NCBI RefSeq assembly: GCF_003028575.1
Contig: NZ_PYUD01000002.1
Span: 124,001-188,000 of the forward strand
From: Halomonas urumqiensis
Lineage (GTDB): Bacteria > Pseudomonadota > Gammaproteobacteria > Pseudomonadales > Halomonadaceae
Length of the DNA stretch: 64,000 nt
Reading direction: 5' to 3'
Positions 8,443 to 17,471 of this stretch are shown in pieces (the stretch's first letter is position 1; each line of letters begins with the position of its first letter). Position numbers and translations under genes: made by a program. A model generated the notes under the pieces. It was not told where the DNA came from, did not search any database, and saw nothing but the letters and a program-made list of their open reading frames with translations.

Positions 8443-10200
8443 TCAATTCAGGGCCGTGCCGGCCGGCCGCGTCAACCACCGCTCGGCGAAGGCATCCGTG
8501 GCAAGCGGCCGCCCGGTGAGGTAGCCCTGGATCAGGGCGACGGGGTAGCGGCTGATGGCGTCAAGCTGCGCCTCGGTCTCGACCCCCTCGGCCACGACCC
8601 GCAGGCCCAGCTCCCTGGCAAGGCCGGTGACCGCCGCGACGATGGCGGCACTGCCGCGGTTGTTCTCGCCCACCAGGCGCTGCACGAAGCGCCGGTCAAT
8701 CTTCAGCGTGGTCAGCGGCAGGTCTTGCAGGTAGGAGAGTGACGAGTAGCCGGTTCCGAAGTCATCGATGGCGATGCGGCAGCCAAGATCGCGCAACCCC
8801 TGGATCACCGTGACGGCCCGTTGCTCGCCGTCGAGCAGCACGCTCTCGGTCAGCTCGAATCCGACCTGCCCCCGGGGCAGGTCGAATTCGGCGAACAGCT
8901 CGCGCACTTCCTCGACCAGCCCCTCCTGCCAGAACTGGCTGGCCGAGAGGTTCACCGCCACCTGTGGCGGGTTGAGCCCGGCGGCCCGCCACGCCTGAAG
9001 CTGGGCGGCTACCTGCCGCATGACCTGGCGCCCCAGGGTAATGATCAGCCCGGCGCGCTCCGCCAGGGGCACGAAAATGCCCGGCGAGACATCGCCGAAG
9101 TCCGGGTGGTGCCAGCGTACCAATGCCTCGGCGCCGTGCAGTTCGCCGCTGTCGCGCTCGACCAGCGGCTGGTAGTGCACCGCCAGCCCCTCGCCGCTTT
9201 CCACGCTATCGCGCAGCGCGGTTTCCAGCGCCAGCTGGCGGATGTCCTGCTGGTTCATGTCGGCACGGTACAGGCGGTAGGTGTTTCGCCCCTCGTGCTT
9301 GGCCCGGTACATCGCCGCATCCGCGTTGCGCAGCAGCTCATCGGCGCTATCGCCATCCTCGGGATGCACGCTGATGCCCAGGCTGCAGCCGATGCGGAAG
9401 GCCTGGCCCGCCACCAGGAAAGGCTCGCCGATCGCCTCGATCAAGCGCCGCGCCACGCGGGTCGCTTCCTCGATGGCGGCACACATCGGCAACAGTACCA
9501 GGAACTTGTCGCCACCCAGACGCGCCAGGGTGTCATCCTCGCGCAGGCGGTGCTCCAGGCGTTCGGCGACCCGCTTGAGCAACTCATCGCCCTGCGCATG
9601 GCCCAGGCTGTCATTGACCTGCTTGAAGTGGTCCAGGTCGATGACGATCACCGCCAGGTGGGACTTTTCCCGCTGAACGTGCCGAATGGCCAGCGCCAGG
9701 CGGTCCTCCAGCAGGCGGCGACTGGGCAGGCCGGTCAGCGCATCGTAGTCATCGAGCCGGCGCACGCGCTGCTCATTCTCCCGCACCCGGGTGATGTCGG
9801 AAAACAGCGCCGCGTAATGGCTCGGCTTGCCGTCGTCGCCGAGTATCGCGGTGATGGTCAGCTGCTCGAGATAGAGCTGGCCACTCTTGCGCCGGTTCCA
9901 TATCTCGCCACGCCAGAAGCCCGTGGCGCGGATTTCCTGCCACATCGCCCGGTAGAAGGCCGCATCGTGGCGCCCCGAGGAGAGCAGTGCGGGGGTCTGG
10001 CCAAGCGCCTCCTCCCGCGTGTAGCCGGTCAGTTCGGTGAACGAGGCATTGACGAACTCGATGCGGGTGTCGGCATCGGTGACGATGATGCCTTCCATCG
10101 AGGCCTCGATCACCCGCTCGGCCAACTGCAGGCCCTCGCGGGAATCCAGGAACGCATGGGTGGGAGTAGAGTGAGGTGAAGCAGGCATGTTGTGGCGCAT
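8443..10200 (-). CDS. PAS-GGDEF-EAL protein, probable c-di-GMP phosphodiesterase
   Basis: 585-residue cytosolic signalling protein with no membrane segment. A PAS domain spans about residues 25-140 (IVTDADTRIEFVNASFTELTGY), GGDEF about 148-312, and EAL about 325-575. The cyclase motif reads GGDKF (229-233), so the catalytic Glu is Lys. The upstream RxxD inhibitory-site pattern (R220, D223) is kept. The EAL half looks intact: EAL at 358-360, ELTES, IDDFGTGYSSL and AEGVET. The likely activity is c-di-GMP hydrolysis, with the GGDEF domain acting as a nucleotide sensor. The start at 10200 has AGGG 5 bases upstream. It reads away from the small nuclease-like gene at 10420. Confidence 0.9.
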   Translation of the reverse strand: MRHNMPASPHSTPTHAFLDSREGLQLAERVIEASMEGIIVTDADTRIEFVNASFTELTGYTREEALGQTPALLSSGRHDAAFYRAMWQEIRATGFWRGEIWNRRKSGQLYLEQLTITAILGDDGKPSHYAALFSDITRVRENEQRVRRLDDYDALTGLPSRRLLEDRLALAIRHVQREKSHLAVIVIDLDHFKQVNDSLGHAQGDELLKRVAERLEHRLREDDTLARLGGDKFLVLLPMCAAIEEATRVARRLIEAIGEPFLVAGQAFRIGCSLGISVHPEDGDSADELLRNADAAMYRAKHEGRNTYRLYRADMNQQDIRQLALETALRDSVESGEGLAVHYQPLVERDSGELHGAEALVRWHHPDFGDVSPGIFVPLAERAGLIITLGRQVMRQVAAQLQAWRAAGLNPPQVAVNLSASQFWQEGLVEEVRELFAEFDLPRGQVGFELTESVLLDGEQRAVTVIQGLRDLGCRIAIDDFGTGYSSLSYLQDLPLTTLKIDRRFVQRLVGENNRGSAAIVAAVTGLARELGLRVVAEGVETEAQLDAISRYPVALIQGYLTGRPLATDAFAERWLTRPAGTALN

Positions 10201-10419
10201 TGAACCCTGGCGTGTTGCGTTGGTGTCTCGACGAAGCCGCGAGCCTGACCGGGCAGTCTAGCGCGATTTGGCACAATTTGCTTAGGGCCGTTAGCAGCGC
10301 CAATGCGCTGGCAGCGGCAACCGCCGGTCCGGCTAAAGAATTCGGCAGGGTGGCCGATATGAGTGTGTGATCGACGCGTAAAAAACTACGGGCAACAACA
10401 AATAGAAGGGAGACCCGCG

Positions 10420-10905
10420 ATGACCCGTATGGAAACTTTCCCCACGGCATCGGCAACGCAGGTCATCGAGCGTTTGAACAAGGCGCTGGCACGGCTGCAG
10501 GAGCGCGACGCGGCATTGCTCGACGCCACCGCCAGCGAACGCAGCATCGCCTGCCGCCTGGCCTGCCATCTGCAGCCCCTGTTTCCCGACTGGGACGTGG
10601 ATTGCGAGTTCAACTGCTGGGCCGCCCCCGGCCAGCAAAAGGGCCACCTAGTCGTCGGCACCACCAGTGCCGCCACCGAAGCCTGCACCATCTTCCCCGA
10701 CCTGTTGATTCACCGCCGCGAACATGGCGAGCGCCTCGCGGTGCTGGAGCTCCACACCTCATCCCATGGTCGGGCACGCCACCTGGCCCGCAAGAAGCTC
10801 AAGCTATGCCAGGAGCGGCTGAACTGCCAACTCGCGCTGCTGCTGGAGCTTGGGGTCGACGAGAGCCGTGGCGAGCACCAACTGGAAGTGCTCGACCGGC
10901 CTTGA
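10420..10905 (+). CDS. Small PD-(D/E)XK-like protein of unknown function
   Basis: 161 residues. The ATG at 10420 is chosen because AGGGAG precedes it; the frame is open to 10363. I do not recognise a named gene. The layout resembles a family of short bacterial proteins with an ERxIxxRLAxxLxPLFPxWxVDCExN stretch (here about residues 40-67) followed by a nuclease-like core. That core is FPDLLIHRR (about 95-103), then LAVLELH (about 109-115). In PD-(D/E)XK nucleases the corresponding pattern is PD...(D/E)xK; here Lys is replaced by His, so activity is doubtful. Basic residues follow (RARHLARKKLKL). The gene sits between two c-di-GMP signalling genes on the opposite strand. Family link is from memory and moderate. 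Confidence 0.7.
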   Translation: MTRMETFPTASATQVIERLNKALARLQERDAALLDATASERSIACRLACHLQPLFPDWDVDCEFNCWAAPGQQKGHLVVGTTSAATEACTIFPDLLIHRREHGERLAVLELHTSSHGRARHLARKKLKLCQERLNCQLALLLELGVDESRGEHQLEVLDRP

Positions 10906-10919
10906 CGGCTTGCCTTGCG

Positions 10920-12989
10920 CTACTCGGCTTCGACCCTGTCGCGCCCCGCCGCCTTGGCGCGATACATGGCCTCATCGGCACGCGCCAACAGGCGCTTGCG
11001 GGTGTCACCCGGCCGCCAGGCGGCGACCCCGATGCTGATCGTCACCCCCTCGGGCAGGCCACCGATCTCAAGCTCGGCAATCCGCTGGCGCAGGCGCTCG
11101 GCCAGCCCCAGGCCCGCCTCCAGGTCACTGTTGGTGGCCAGCACCACGAACTCCTCGCCGCCCCAGCGGCCGAGAAAGTCGCTTTCACGCAGCACCTGTT
11201 CCACCTCCCGCGCCAGCGACGACAGCACCCGATCGCCCAGTTCGTGGCCGTGGGTATCGTTGACTTCCTTGAAGTGATCGACATCGAACAGCAGCAGGGC
11301 CAGCGGGCGGGCATAGCGTTCGGCGGCGCTGAGCTCGATGTCCATGGACTGCTCGATACGATAGCGGTTCCAGACCTGGGTAAGCGGGTCGAAAAGGGCC
11401 AGGTGTTCCAGGCGCCGATTGGCCTCGGCCAGGGCCTGCTGCTCACTGCGCAGACGTTCGTTGAGGCGTTGGATCTCCTGGGCCGAGGCGATCACCGCCA
11501 GGTCCTCGGCGAGATCCATGGCGGCCAGGCGCTCGACACGTTCCCACGGCAGGCTCTGTCCCTGGATCTCCTGCCGCCACTCGCTGAACAGCTTGACGAG
11601 CAGGCTGCCATCGCCCGGCGCCAGCGCCCTTGGCGGCCCCGCCGAACGCATGCTCCCCGGCAGGCCGGCCCACAGCCGCACCTCGCGCTGTTCGGCGCGA
11701 AACAGCAACAGCCAGCCACGCAGCGTTTCGCCCAGAGGAAAGGACACCGCCATCAATCCTGTCGCGTGGCGCAGATCGAGCCCGGCCAGCTGCGGCGCTT
11801 CACCCAGGGCGTGGCTCGACCAGGGGCCGGGATGGTGGTGCGTGTCTTCCAGCCTTGCCACCAGCGCCTGCAGCACCTGCGATGTCGGCACCTCGCCGAA
11901 GGCCCCCTCGTGGCCTGGCATCACCAGCGCCACGCCGTGGGCACGGAACAGGGCCAGCCAAGATTCGCCATGCCGCTGCAGCAGGGTAGCCGGTGTCACC
12001 AACTCCCCACGCTCACTGCCCAGCAACTGGCGGCTGTCCTGCACGCGCTGCAGGTAACGCGCCTCGGAGCGGGCCTTGAGCAGAAACAAGCGCTGGGTCG
12101 CCATGTGCGTCAGGCTCAACGCGGCATCCCGCACTGCGGGAGAAAGCGGGTGAGGCGACATGCCATGGCAAAGCACCAATCCCCACAATCCGTTATCGGC
12201 GTGCATGGCGATCGACAACAGCGCCGCGACCTCCAGACGCTCCAAATAGTCCCGCTGACCTGGAGAAATCGAGCGCAACAGGCTGCTCGATAGATCGGGG
12301 TGCGCGCCGGCCTTCGGATCACGCGCCGGCATCAGTTCCACCGCGGGCGCCGAGATGTCAGGCACATTGCGCAACGGCACGAGGTCGTAGAGTTCGCGGG
12401 TACGCGGGGGAAAGTCGCTGGCCGGAAAACGCATGTGCAGCAAGGACATGACTCCGGCACCTCGCTGTTCGGCGAGCACGGTGCCATGCCCATCGGCATC
12501 GAACCCGCAGACAAGCACCCGGTCATGGCCGGTGAGATCGCGGACGCCGGACACCAGCGCGTCCAGCAGGTCATCGGGGTTGGCGGCTTCGGCGATACGG
12601 GCAAGCCAGGTATTGACCGTGGCAAGCAAGCGACGACTGCCATTGCGGATCAGCGGCTCGATCTCGACGATTACCTGCTCGCCACTGCGCCGTGCATCGA
12701 TCTGCAGACTGGTCAACTTGCCCGCCACGCGGCGCTTTACCGACAGCGCCCCCGACAAACGCTGGCGACCGGTCAGCTCACGCCGCAAGCGGCGTGCCAG
12801 CTCATGGCCGAATACCGCCTGGGGCCCCTCCTCCAGCGCCTGTTCGACCGGAATGCCGATGATCGATGCCAGGTTGGCACTGGCCTGAAGCACCCGGCCG
12901 ACATCAGCATCGAGAATCAACAGCGCGCCGCAGGGCTGAATCGAGCTGGAAAGGGCAGTGGTCGATGTATCACGAGTCCCGATGGGCAT
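10920..12989 (-). CDS. Phytochrome-like diguanylate cyclase
   Basis: 689 residues from the chosen start (MPIGTRDTSTT). The frame is open to 13103, and the true start is uncertain because no site has a good ribosome-binding sequence. The order resembles a bacteriophytochrome: PAS_2 (IQPCGALLILD), GAF (HMRFPASDFPPRTRELY) and a PHY-like region (GLVLCHGMSPH), then a C-terminal GGDEF domain. GGEEF is intact with an RESD inhibitory site 5 residues before it, so cyclase activity is plausible. The biliverdin-attachment Cys expected about 11 residues before IQP is absent. The usual His of the SPxH motif is Gln (SPGQ), and no plant-type chromophore Cys is seen. It probably senses something other than light. 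Ends 14 bases from the convergent small gene. Confidence 0.85.
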   Translation of the reverse strand: MPIGTRDTSTTALSSSIQPCGALLILDADVGRVLQASANLASIIGIPVEQALEEGPQAVFGHELARRLRRELTGRQRLSGALSVKRRVAGKLTSLQIDARRSGEQVIVEIEPLIRNGSRRLLATVNTWLARIAEAANPDDLLDALVSGVRDLTGHDRVLVCGFDADGHGTVLAEQRGAGVMSLLHMRFPASDFPPRTRELYDLVPLRNVPDISAPAVELMPARDPKAGAHPDLSSSLLRSISPGQRDYLERLEVAALLSIAMHADNGLWGLVLCHGMSPHPLSPAVRDAALSLTHMATQRLFLLKARSEARYLQRVQDSRQLLGSERGELVTPATLLQRHGESWLALFRAHGVALVMPGHEGAFGEVPTSQVLQALVARLEDTHHHPGPWSSHALGEAPQLAGLDLRHATGLMAVSFPLGETLRGWLLLFRAEQREVRLWAGLPGSMRSAGPPRALAPGDGSLLVKLFSEWRQEIQGQSLPWERVERLAAMDLAEDLAVIASAQEIQRLNERLRSEQQALAEANRRLEHLALFDPLTQVWNRYRIEQSMDIELSAAERYARPLALLLFDVDHFKEVNDTHGHELGDRVLSSLAREVEQVLRESDFLGRWGGEEFVVLATNSDLEAGLGLAERLRQRIAELEIGGLPEGVTISIGVAAWRPGDTRKRLLARADEAMYRAKAAGRDRVEAE

Positions 12990-13335
12990 TGGAACGTGAC
13001 TCCGAAGTTGGGCGAGAGGCGGCATCAGGCTCGGGCAGACCCAGGCCGGCGAGGGGTTGGCGCAACTTGTTTTCAAGCATCGGCGGGCTGGAGTCAACTT
13101 CATTATGGTTTGGCTAAACTCGCGGCACGATCCACCGATAGTGTTCAGCGAGCCCCAGGAGGCGGAGGGCTTTTTGGCTCAGTGAAGCCGATGCCAGCAA
13201 CACAACAATGTCTCCAGATACGCGCCAGTTGACGTCAGTACGGGAAGCATCGCCATGCCGCACACAAGTGCCAATGGAACCTTCCCGGTCGTTCCACTTG
13301 CGAACACTGTCATGTCATTCACGACCGCAATACCC
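12990..13335. other. Gap without a recognised gene
   Basis: Between the phytochrome-like gene and the chemoreceptor fossil. Open frames here have no family resemblance. The part up to 13103 could be an N-terminal extension of the phytochrome-like gene if an upstream start is used. I see no clear promoter. Confidence 0.4.
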
Positions 13336-13475
13336 ATGGAGAGACATTCATCGTCACGGTCATCGACAACATCGCCTTCCAGACCAAGTTGCTGGCCTTG
13401 AATGCGTCGGCTGATCGATACCAACGTGGCACGTATCGACGCAGGAGAGCTGCTGGTCAGCAATACCGACTGGCA
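13336..13475 (+). pseudogene. Fossil of a methyl-accepting chemotaxis protein
   Basis: Three pieces of the chemoreceptor hairpin survive in different frames. At 13336 an ME..SSSR remnant resembles the [11 protein letters not shown] part of the intact receptor at 54137. At 13353 VTVIDNIAFQTKLLALNAS matches the near-universal IAFQTNxLALNA signature. At 13411 LIDTNVARIDAGELLVSNT resembles LIEDSVGRVDVGSTLVESAG, the later segment of enteric receptors. About 40 residues between the last two pieces are missing, so the gene carries an internal deletion plus frameshifts. A terminator-like hairpin follows at 13544. I see no earlier receptor part upstream. Confidence 0.6.
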
Positions 13476-13543
13476 ACCGGCCCTGGCATCTCCGGGCCAT
13501 GCCACCGAGCGCGACTCGTCACGCGCAGTGCCGGCATGAACTC

Positions 13544-13570
13544 GCGGGCGGCTCTTCTAAAGCCGCCCGC
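13544..13570 (+). terminator. Stem-loop after the chemoreceptor fossil
   Basis: GCGGGCGGCT pairs perfectly with AGCCGCCCGC around a 7-base loop, followed by TTCCCT. It is probably the old terminator of the fossil. Its downstream arm contains part of the flaG -35 box. Confidence 0.65.
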
Positions 13571-13584
13571 TTCCCTGCCGATAA
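13558..13584 (+). promoter_or_regulatory. FliA (sigma-28) promoter of flaG
   Basis: TAAAGCCG, 11 bases, GCCGATAA. The -10 box is an exact consensus match and the spacing is correct. It lies about 100 bases upstream of flaG and overlaps the 13544-13570 hairpin. Confidence 0.8.
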
Positions 13585-13681
13585 CACCAAGTAGACGAGG
13601 GATACTCCACGACAGTGGCCGCTTGAAACGCGGCTGTGTCACGCCGCGAAAAATTGAAAAATAGAAAAAAGGAAGCTGGCC

Positions 13682-14050
13682 ATGAGCTCTCCACTGACCG
13701 ATGCCACCCATGCCACCCCATCATCCGCCTTCAATAGCCTGACATCCCGCCAGCGCGCCGAGCGGGTGCTCGACACCCTGCCGGTCGCAGGCGGCGTCCT
13801 GTCCGAGACGGCCAGCGGCCGCGACAACACGGGGCGGGGGGAACTGATCGAGCCGGTGCAGCGCATCAACGAGGTGATGCGGCCCTACGGGTTGCAGTTC
13901 GAGCTTTCCGAGTTCGAAAAGCGGGTGGTGACGCGCATCGTCGACCGCGACAGTGGCGAGGTGATTCGCCAGATTCCCGCCGAGGAGGTGCTGGCGGTGG
14001 CCGAACGGCTGGCGGAGGTTCAGGGGCGCCTGGTCAACCTCGAGGCATGA
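13682..14050 (+). CDS. flaG: FlaG family flagellar protein
   Basis: 122 residues. FlaG proteins influence filament length in several bacteria and are usually beside fliC and fliD; here the gene is about 5 kb away. The conserved C-terminal part is clear: LQFELSEFEKRVVTRIVDRD, then SGEVIRQIPAEEVL, near residues 73-105. The N-terminus is polar and unstructured. AGGAAG precedes the ATG. It has its own FliA promoter and converges on fliE. Confidence 0.85.
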   Translation: MSSPLTDATHATPSSAFNSLTSRQRAERVLDTLPVAGGVLSETASGRDNTGRGELIEPVQRINEVMRPYGLQFELSEFEKRVVTRIVDRDSGEVIRQIPAEEVLAVAERLAEVQGRLVNLEA

Positions 14051-14069
14051 GAGCGCCGGCTAGCACCCT

Positions 14070-14399
14070 TCAAACCTGCATGTTCATCACGTCCTTATAG
14101 GCCGTCACCAGGCGGTTACGCAGCTGCGTGCCCATCTCCGAGGCTACGCTGGCTTTCTGCATATCCACCATCAGGTCGTTGAGTTCCACGCTGGGGTCGC
14201 CGGCTTGAAAGGCCTCGGCCTTGGCGGCAGCCTCCAGTTTCAGGCTATTGATGCGCTGGATAGAAGCCTGCAGCTCTCCGGCGAAGCCACCGGCGCCCAC
14301 GGCAGTGGTGACCTGCTGGCCCTTGACCGGCTGACCGGCGGCCTGGCTCGCCAGTGACTGCATCTGGGACAGTGCCGACTGAATCGCGGGTGTGCTCAT
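14070..14399 (-). CDS. fliE: Flagellar hook-basal body protein FliE
   Basis: Joins the MS ring to the rod and is one of the first proteins exported. 109 residues starting MSTPAIQSALSQMQS; the frame is open further upstream, but GGAGG stands before this ATG. The C-terminal part MVDMQKASVASEMGTQLRNRLVTAYKDVMNMQV is typical of the family. Transcribed away from fliF, as in enterics. It ends facing flaG. Confidence 0.94.
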   Translation of the reverse strand: MSTPAIQSALSQMQSLASQAAGQPVKGQQVTTAVGAGGFAGELQASIQRINSLKLEAAAKAEAFQAGDPSVELNDLMVDMQKASVASEMGTQLRNRLVTAYKDVMNMQV

Positions 14400-14730
14400 G
14401 GCAGAAAGCCTCCAAAGATGAGTGGGACGCCAAGATTGGCGCTTGAGTCGATTGGGGCGGCGTAACGCGCGGTACCACCGAACTGGGCACAGACTAGCAG
14501 CCGGCTGGCCAGTGCCATGCGTCCAATTGGACATGAAAACAGGGGCTTTTCCGTGATTCGCGGTGGACGCGGCTCGGGATAATGGCGTCCATCAGAGTTC
14601 CGCCTACCTCGCAGGCGGCCAACCGCGATGGACGGACGCAGCACATGCTCCCTTATTCGATGACCGTTTGGATGAACGTTTCAATGACCGTGCACGCCGC
14701 AATCGCCCCACGCCGGGCAGGGTGCCACGC
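14400..14730. promoter_or_regulatory. Divergent fliE/fliF promoter region
   Basis: About 330 bases between the divergent starts. The clearest element is the perfect 12-bp palindrome GTCCAATTGGAC at 14521-14532. I found no convincing sigma-28 or sigma-54 site, so an early-class activator is expected. The identity of that activator is not shown by the sequence. Confidence 0.45.
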
Positions 14731-16470
14731 ATGAGCCAGGGTGCTTCGGCGACTGGCGGCCAGGCTCCCCGACAGCCTGACAGCACCCCGTCAGGGGGGC
14801 TTTCACGTCTCAAGGGCCAATTGCGCGGCAATCCGTTGATTGTCGTGATGGTGGCCGGTGCCGCGTCGATCGCCATCCTCGTGGCGCTGCTGATGTGGGC
14901 GAGTGCCCCGGAATATCGCGTGCTCTACAGCAACCTCGGTGATGCCGATGGCGGAAAGATCGTCAACGAGCTCGAGACGCGGGGCATTCCCTACCGTTTC
15001 AGCGCGGGCGGCCAGGCGCTGATGGTGCCCGGCGACAACGTCCACTCGCTGCGCCTGCAATTGGCCGAGCAGGGCCTGCCGCAGGGTGGCAACGTTGGCC
15101 TCGAGCTGATGGATGATCAGGCCTTCGGCATCAGCCAGTTCGCCGAACAGGTCAACTACCAGCGTGGCCTGGAGGGCGAGCTGTCGCGCTCCATGGAATC
15201 GCTCGGGCCGATCTCGCGCGCCCGGGTCCACCTGGCCCTGGCCCAGCAGTCGGTGTTCGTGCGTGACCGCGAGCCAGCCAAGGGCTCGGTGATCCTGACC
15301 CTGCATCCTGGCCGCACTCTAGCCGAAGGTCAGGTGCGCGCCATCGTCCACATGGTATCGAGCAGCGTGCCGGAACTGGCCGCTGACGACGTCACGGTGG
15401 TCGACCAGGACGGCCGCCTGCTCTCCGCCGAAACGGCCGGCTCCCGCGACCTCGATGGCACCCAGCTCGACTACATCGCCGAGGTGGAGCGCTCCTATCA
15501 GCGTCGTATCGAAAGCATTCTGGTGCCGCTGCTGGGCCGCGACAACGTGCGTGCCCAGGTGGCCGCGCAGGTCGACTTCGCCAGCCGCGAGCAGACCTCC
15601 GAGCGCTATGGCCCCAACCAGCCGCCCAACGAGGCCGCGGTTCGCAGCCGCCAGGCGAGTGTTTCCTACAACGGCGGCGACGACCTGGCGCAAGGCATTC
15701 CCGGGGCACTCAGCAACACCCCGCCAGGCGTTGCGCCCTCGCCCATCGAGCTTGCCGAGGGCGAAGCCGATGAGGATGGCGAGAACCCGGAAAACACTGA
15801 AGCCAGCTTCGAGGCCACCAATAACCTGCGTCGCGACGAGGTCACCAACTTCGAGGTGGATCGCAGCGTCGAGCATGTGCTGCATCGGCGCGGCCAGGTG
15901 GAGCGCCTGTCCGCCGCGGTGGTGGTTAACTTCCGTGACGAGGTGAACGCCGAGGGCGAGCCGACCCGCGTGCCACTGAGCGCCGAGGAGATCGCCCAGA
16001 TCGAACGCCTGGTGCGCCAGGCCATGGGCTTCTCGACGGCGCGTGGCGATGAGGTCGAGGTGGTCAACAGCGCCTTCTCGCGCACCGAGCAGGCCGACGA
16101 CAGCCGCGAATGGTGGCAGTCGCCCGACATCCTCGACATGGCCGCAAGTGCTGGGCGCTACCTGCTGGTGGCACTGGCCGCACTGCTGATCTACCTGCTG
16201 ATCCTGCGCCCGCTGATCAAGCGCCATACCCAGGCCCCAATGCCCCAGCCGCAGGCCGGACCGACCCTGCGCGTTCAGGTCGGCGATGACGACGAACCGC
16301 AACCGGCATCGGCGGCGGCGGACGATGAGCCGGAGACCTTTGATGCGCCACGCAAGCGCCGTCGCAAGTCGTCGGCCTACGAAGAGAACCTCAGTGACCT
16401 GCGCGAACTGGCCCAGGAAGACCCCCGCATGGTGGCCATGATCGTGCGCAGTTGGATGAACAAGGAATGA
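14731..16470 (+). CDS. fliF: Flagellar MS-ring protein FliF
   Basis: Forms the MS ring in the inner membrane around the export gate. 579 residues from [10 protein letters not shown]; the frame is open to 14563, but the upstream part is unlike FliF. TM1 lies near residues 38-58 ([20 protein letters not shown]). Ring-building motifs follow ([17 protein letters not shown], and [24 protein letters not shown]). TM2 lies near residues 473-490. The C-terminal tail binds FliG. An acidic low-complexity loop (about residues 345-362) is family-like. Overlaps fliG by 4 bases. Confidence 0.95.
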   Translation: MSQGASATGGQAPRQPDSTPSGGLSRLKGQLRGNPLIVVMVAGAASIAILVALLMWASAPEYRVLYSNLGDADGGKIVNELETRGIPYRFSAGGQALMVPGDNVHSLRLQLAEQGLPQGGNVGLELMDDQAFGISQFAEQVNYQRGLEGELSRSMESLGPISRARVHLALAQQSVFVRDREPAKGSVILTLHPGRTLAEGQVRAIVHMVSSSVPELAADDVTVVDQDGRLLSAETAGSRDLDGTQLDYIAEVERSYQRRIESILVPLLGRDNVRAQVAAQVDFASREQTSERYGPNQPPNEAAVRSRQASVSYNGGDDLAQGIPGALSNTPPGVAPSPIELAEGEADEDGENPENTEASFEATNNLRRDEVTNFEVDRSVEHVLHRRGQVERLSAAVVVNFRDEVNAEGEPTRVPLSAEEIAQIERLVRQAMGFSTARGDEVEVVNSAFSRTEQADDSREWWQSPDILDMAASAGRYLLVALAALLIYLLILRPLIKRHTQAPMPQPQAGPTLRVQVGDDDEPQPASAAADDEPETFDAPRKRRRKSSAYEENLSDLRELAQEDPRMVAMIVRSWMNKE

Positions 16471-17471
16471 ACAAGCCTGCGAACATCAGTGGCGCGCGCC
16501 GCAGCGCCATCCTGCTGCTGGCCCTGGACGAAGACAGTGCGGCGGAGGTCTTCAAATACCTCTCGGCAACCGAAATCCAGCAGATCAGCAGCGAAATGGC
16601 CAAGCTCGACCAGGTCTCCCATGAGGAGATGCAAAAGGTGCTGGCCGACTTCCACGCCGAGACCGAGGAGTTCATCGCCCTCAACCTCAACTCCAGCGAC
16701 CACATCCGCTCGGTGCTCACCAAGGCGCTGGGCAGCGAGCGTGCGTCGAGCCTGATCGAGGACGTGCTCGAGACCTCCGGTGCCACCTCGGGCATCGATG
16801 CGCTGAACCTGATGGAAGCCACCATGGTCGCCGAGCTGATCCGCGACGAGCATCCACAGATCATCGCCACCGTACTGATCCATCTCGAGCGCCACCAGGC
16901 CGCCGACGTGCTGGAGCTGTTCGACGACAAGCTGCGCAACGACGTGGTACTGCGTATCGCCACCTTCAGCGGCGTGCAGCCGGCGGCACTGCAGGAGCTC
17001 ACCGAAGTGCTCTCCGGCATGCTCGATGGCCAGAACCTCAAGCGCAGCAAGATGGGCGGCGTGAGAACCGCCGCCGAGATCCTCAACCTGATGAATACCA
17101 GCCAGGAAGAGGCGGTGATCGAGACGGTACGCGCCCACAGCGAGGACCTCGCCCAGAAGATCATCGACGAGATGTTCCTGTTCGAGAACCTGCTCGACCT
17201 GGACGACCGCAGCATCCAGATGGTGCTCAAGGAGATCGATACCAACTCGCTGGTGGTGGCCCTCAAGGGCGCTCCCGATGTGCTCATGGACAAGTTCCTG
17301 CGCAACATGTCGCAGCGCGCCGCCGACCTGGTGCGCGAGGACATGGAGGCCCGTGGCCCGATTCGCATCTCGCAGGTCGAGGCCGAGCAGAAGGCGATCC
17401 TGCAGATCGTGCGCCGCCTGGCCGACAGCGGCGAGATCGTGCTGAGCGGTGGAGACGACACCTATGTCTGA
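16467..17471 (+). CDS. fliG: Flagellar motor switch protein FliG
   Basis: Rotor protein that binds FliF and carries the charged residues contacting MotA. 334 residues. The N-terminal domain starts [24 protein letters not shown]. The middle domain contains the EHPQ motif ([12 protein letters not shown]), and the C-terminal motor domain contains [23 protein letters not shown]. The start uses the ATGA overlap with the fliF stop, with AAGGA upstream. Translationally coupled to fliF and fliH. Confidence 0.96.
   Translation: MNKPANISGARRSAILLLALDEDSAAEVFKYLSATEIQQISSEMAKLDQVSHEEMQKVLADFHAETEEFIALNLNSSDHIRSVLTKALGSERASSLIEDVLETSGATSGIDALNLMEATMVAELIRDEHPQIIATVLIHLERHQAADVLELFDDKLRNDVVLRIATFSGVQPAALQELTEVLSGMLDGQNLKRSKMGGVRTAAEILNLMNTSQEEAVIETVRAHSEDLAQKIIDEMFLFENLLDLDDRSIQMVLKEIDTNSLVVALKGAPDVLMDKFLRNMSQRAADLVREDMEARGPIRISQVEAEQKAILQIVRRLADSGEIVLSGGDDTYV

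Noticed and set aside
12990..13103. Longer N-terminus for the phytochrome-like cyclase
   Set aside because: Its Cys residues do not sit where the biliverdin Cys should, and the upstream ATG has no ribosome-binding site. Kept only as an alternative start.
14521..14532. Calling the palindrome an FlhDC or FleQ box
   Set aside because: It does not match either consensus well enough; listed only as a palindrome.
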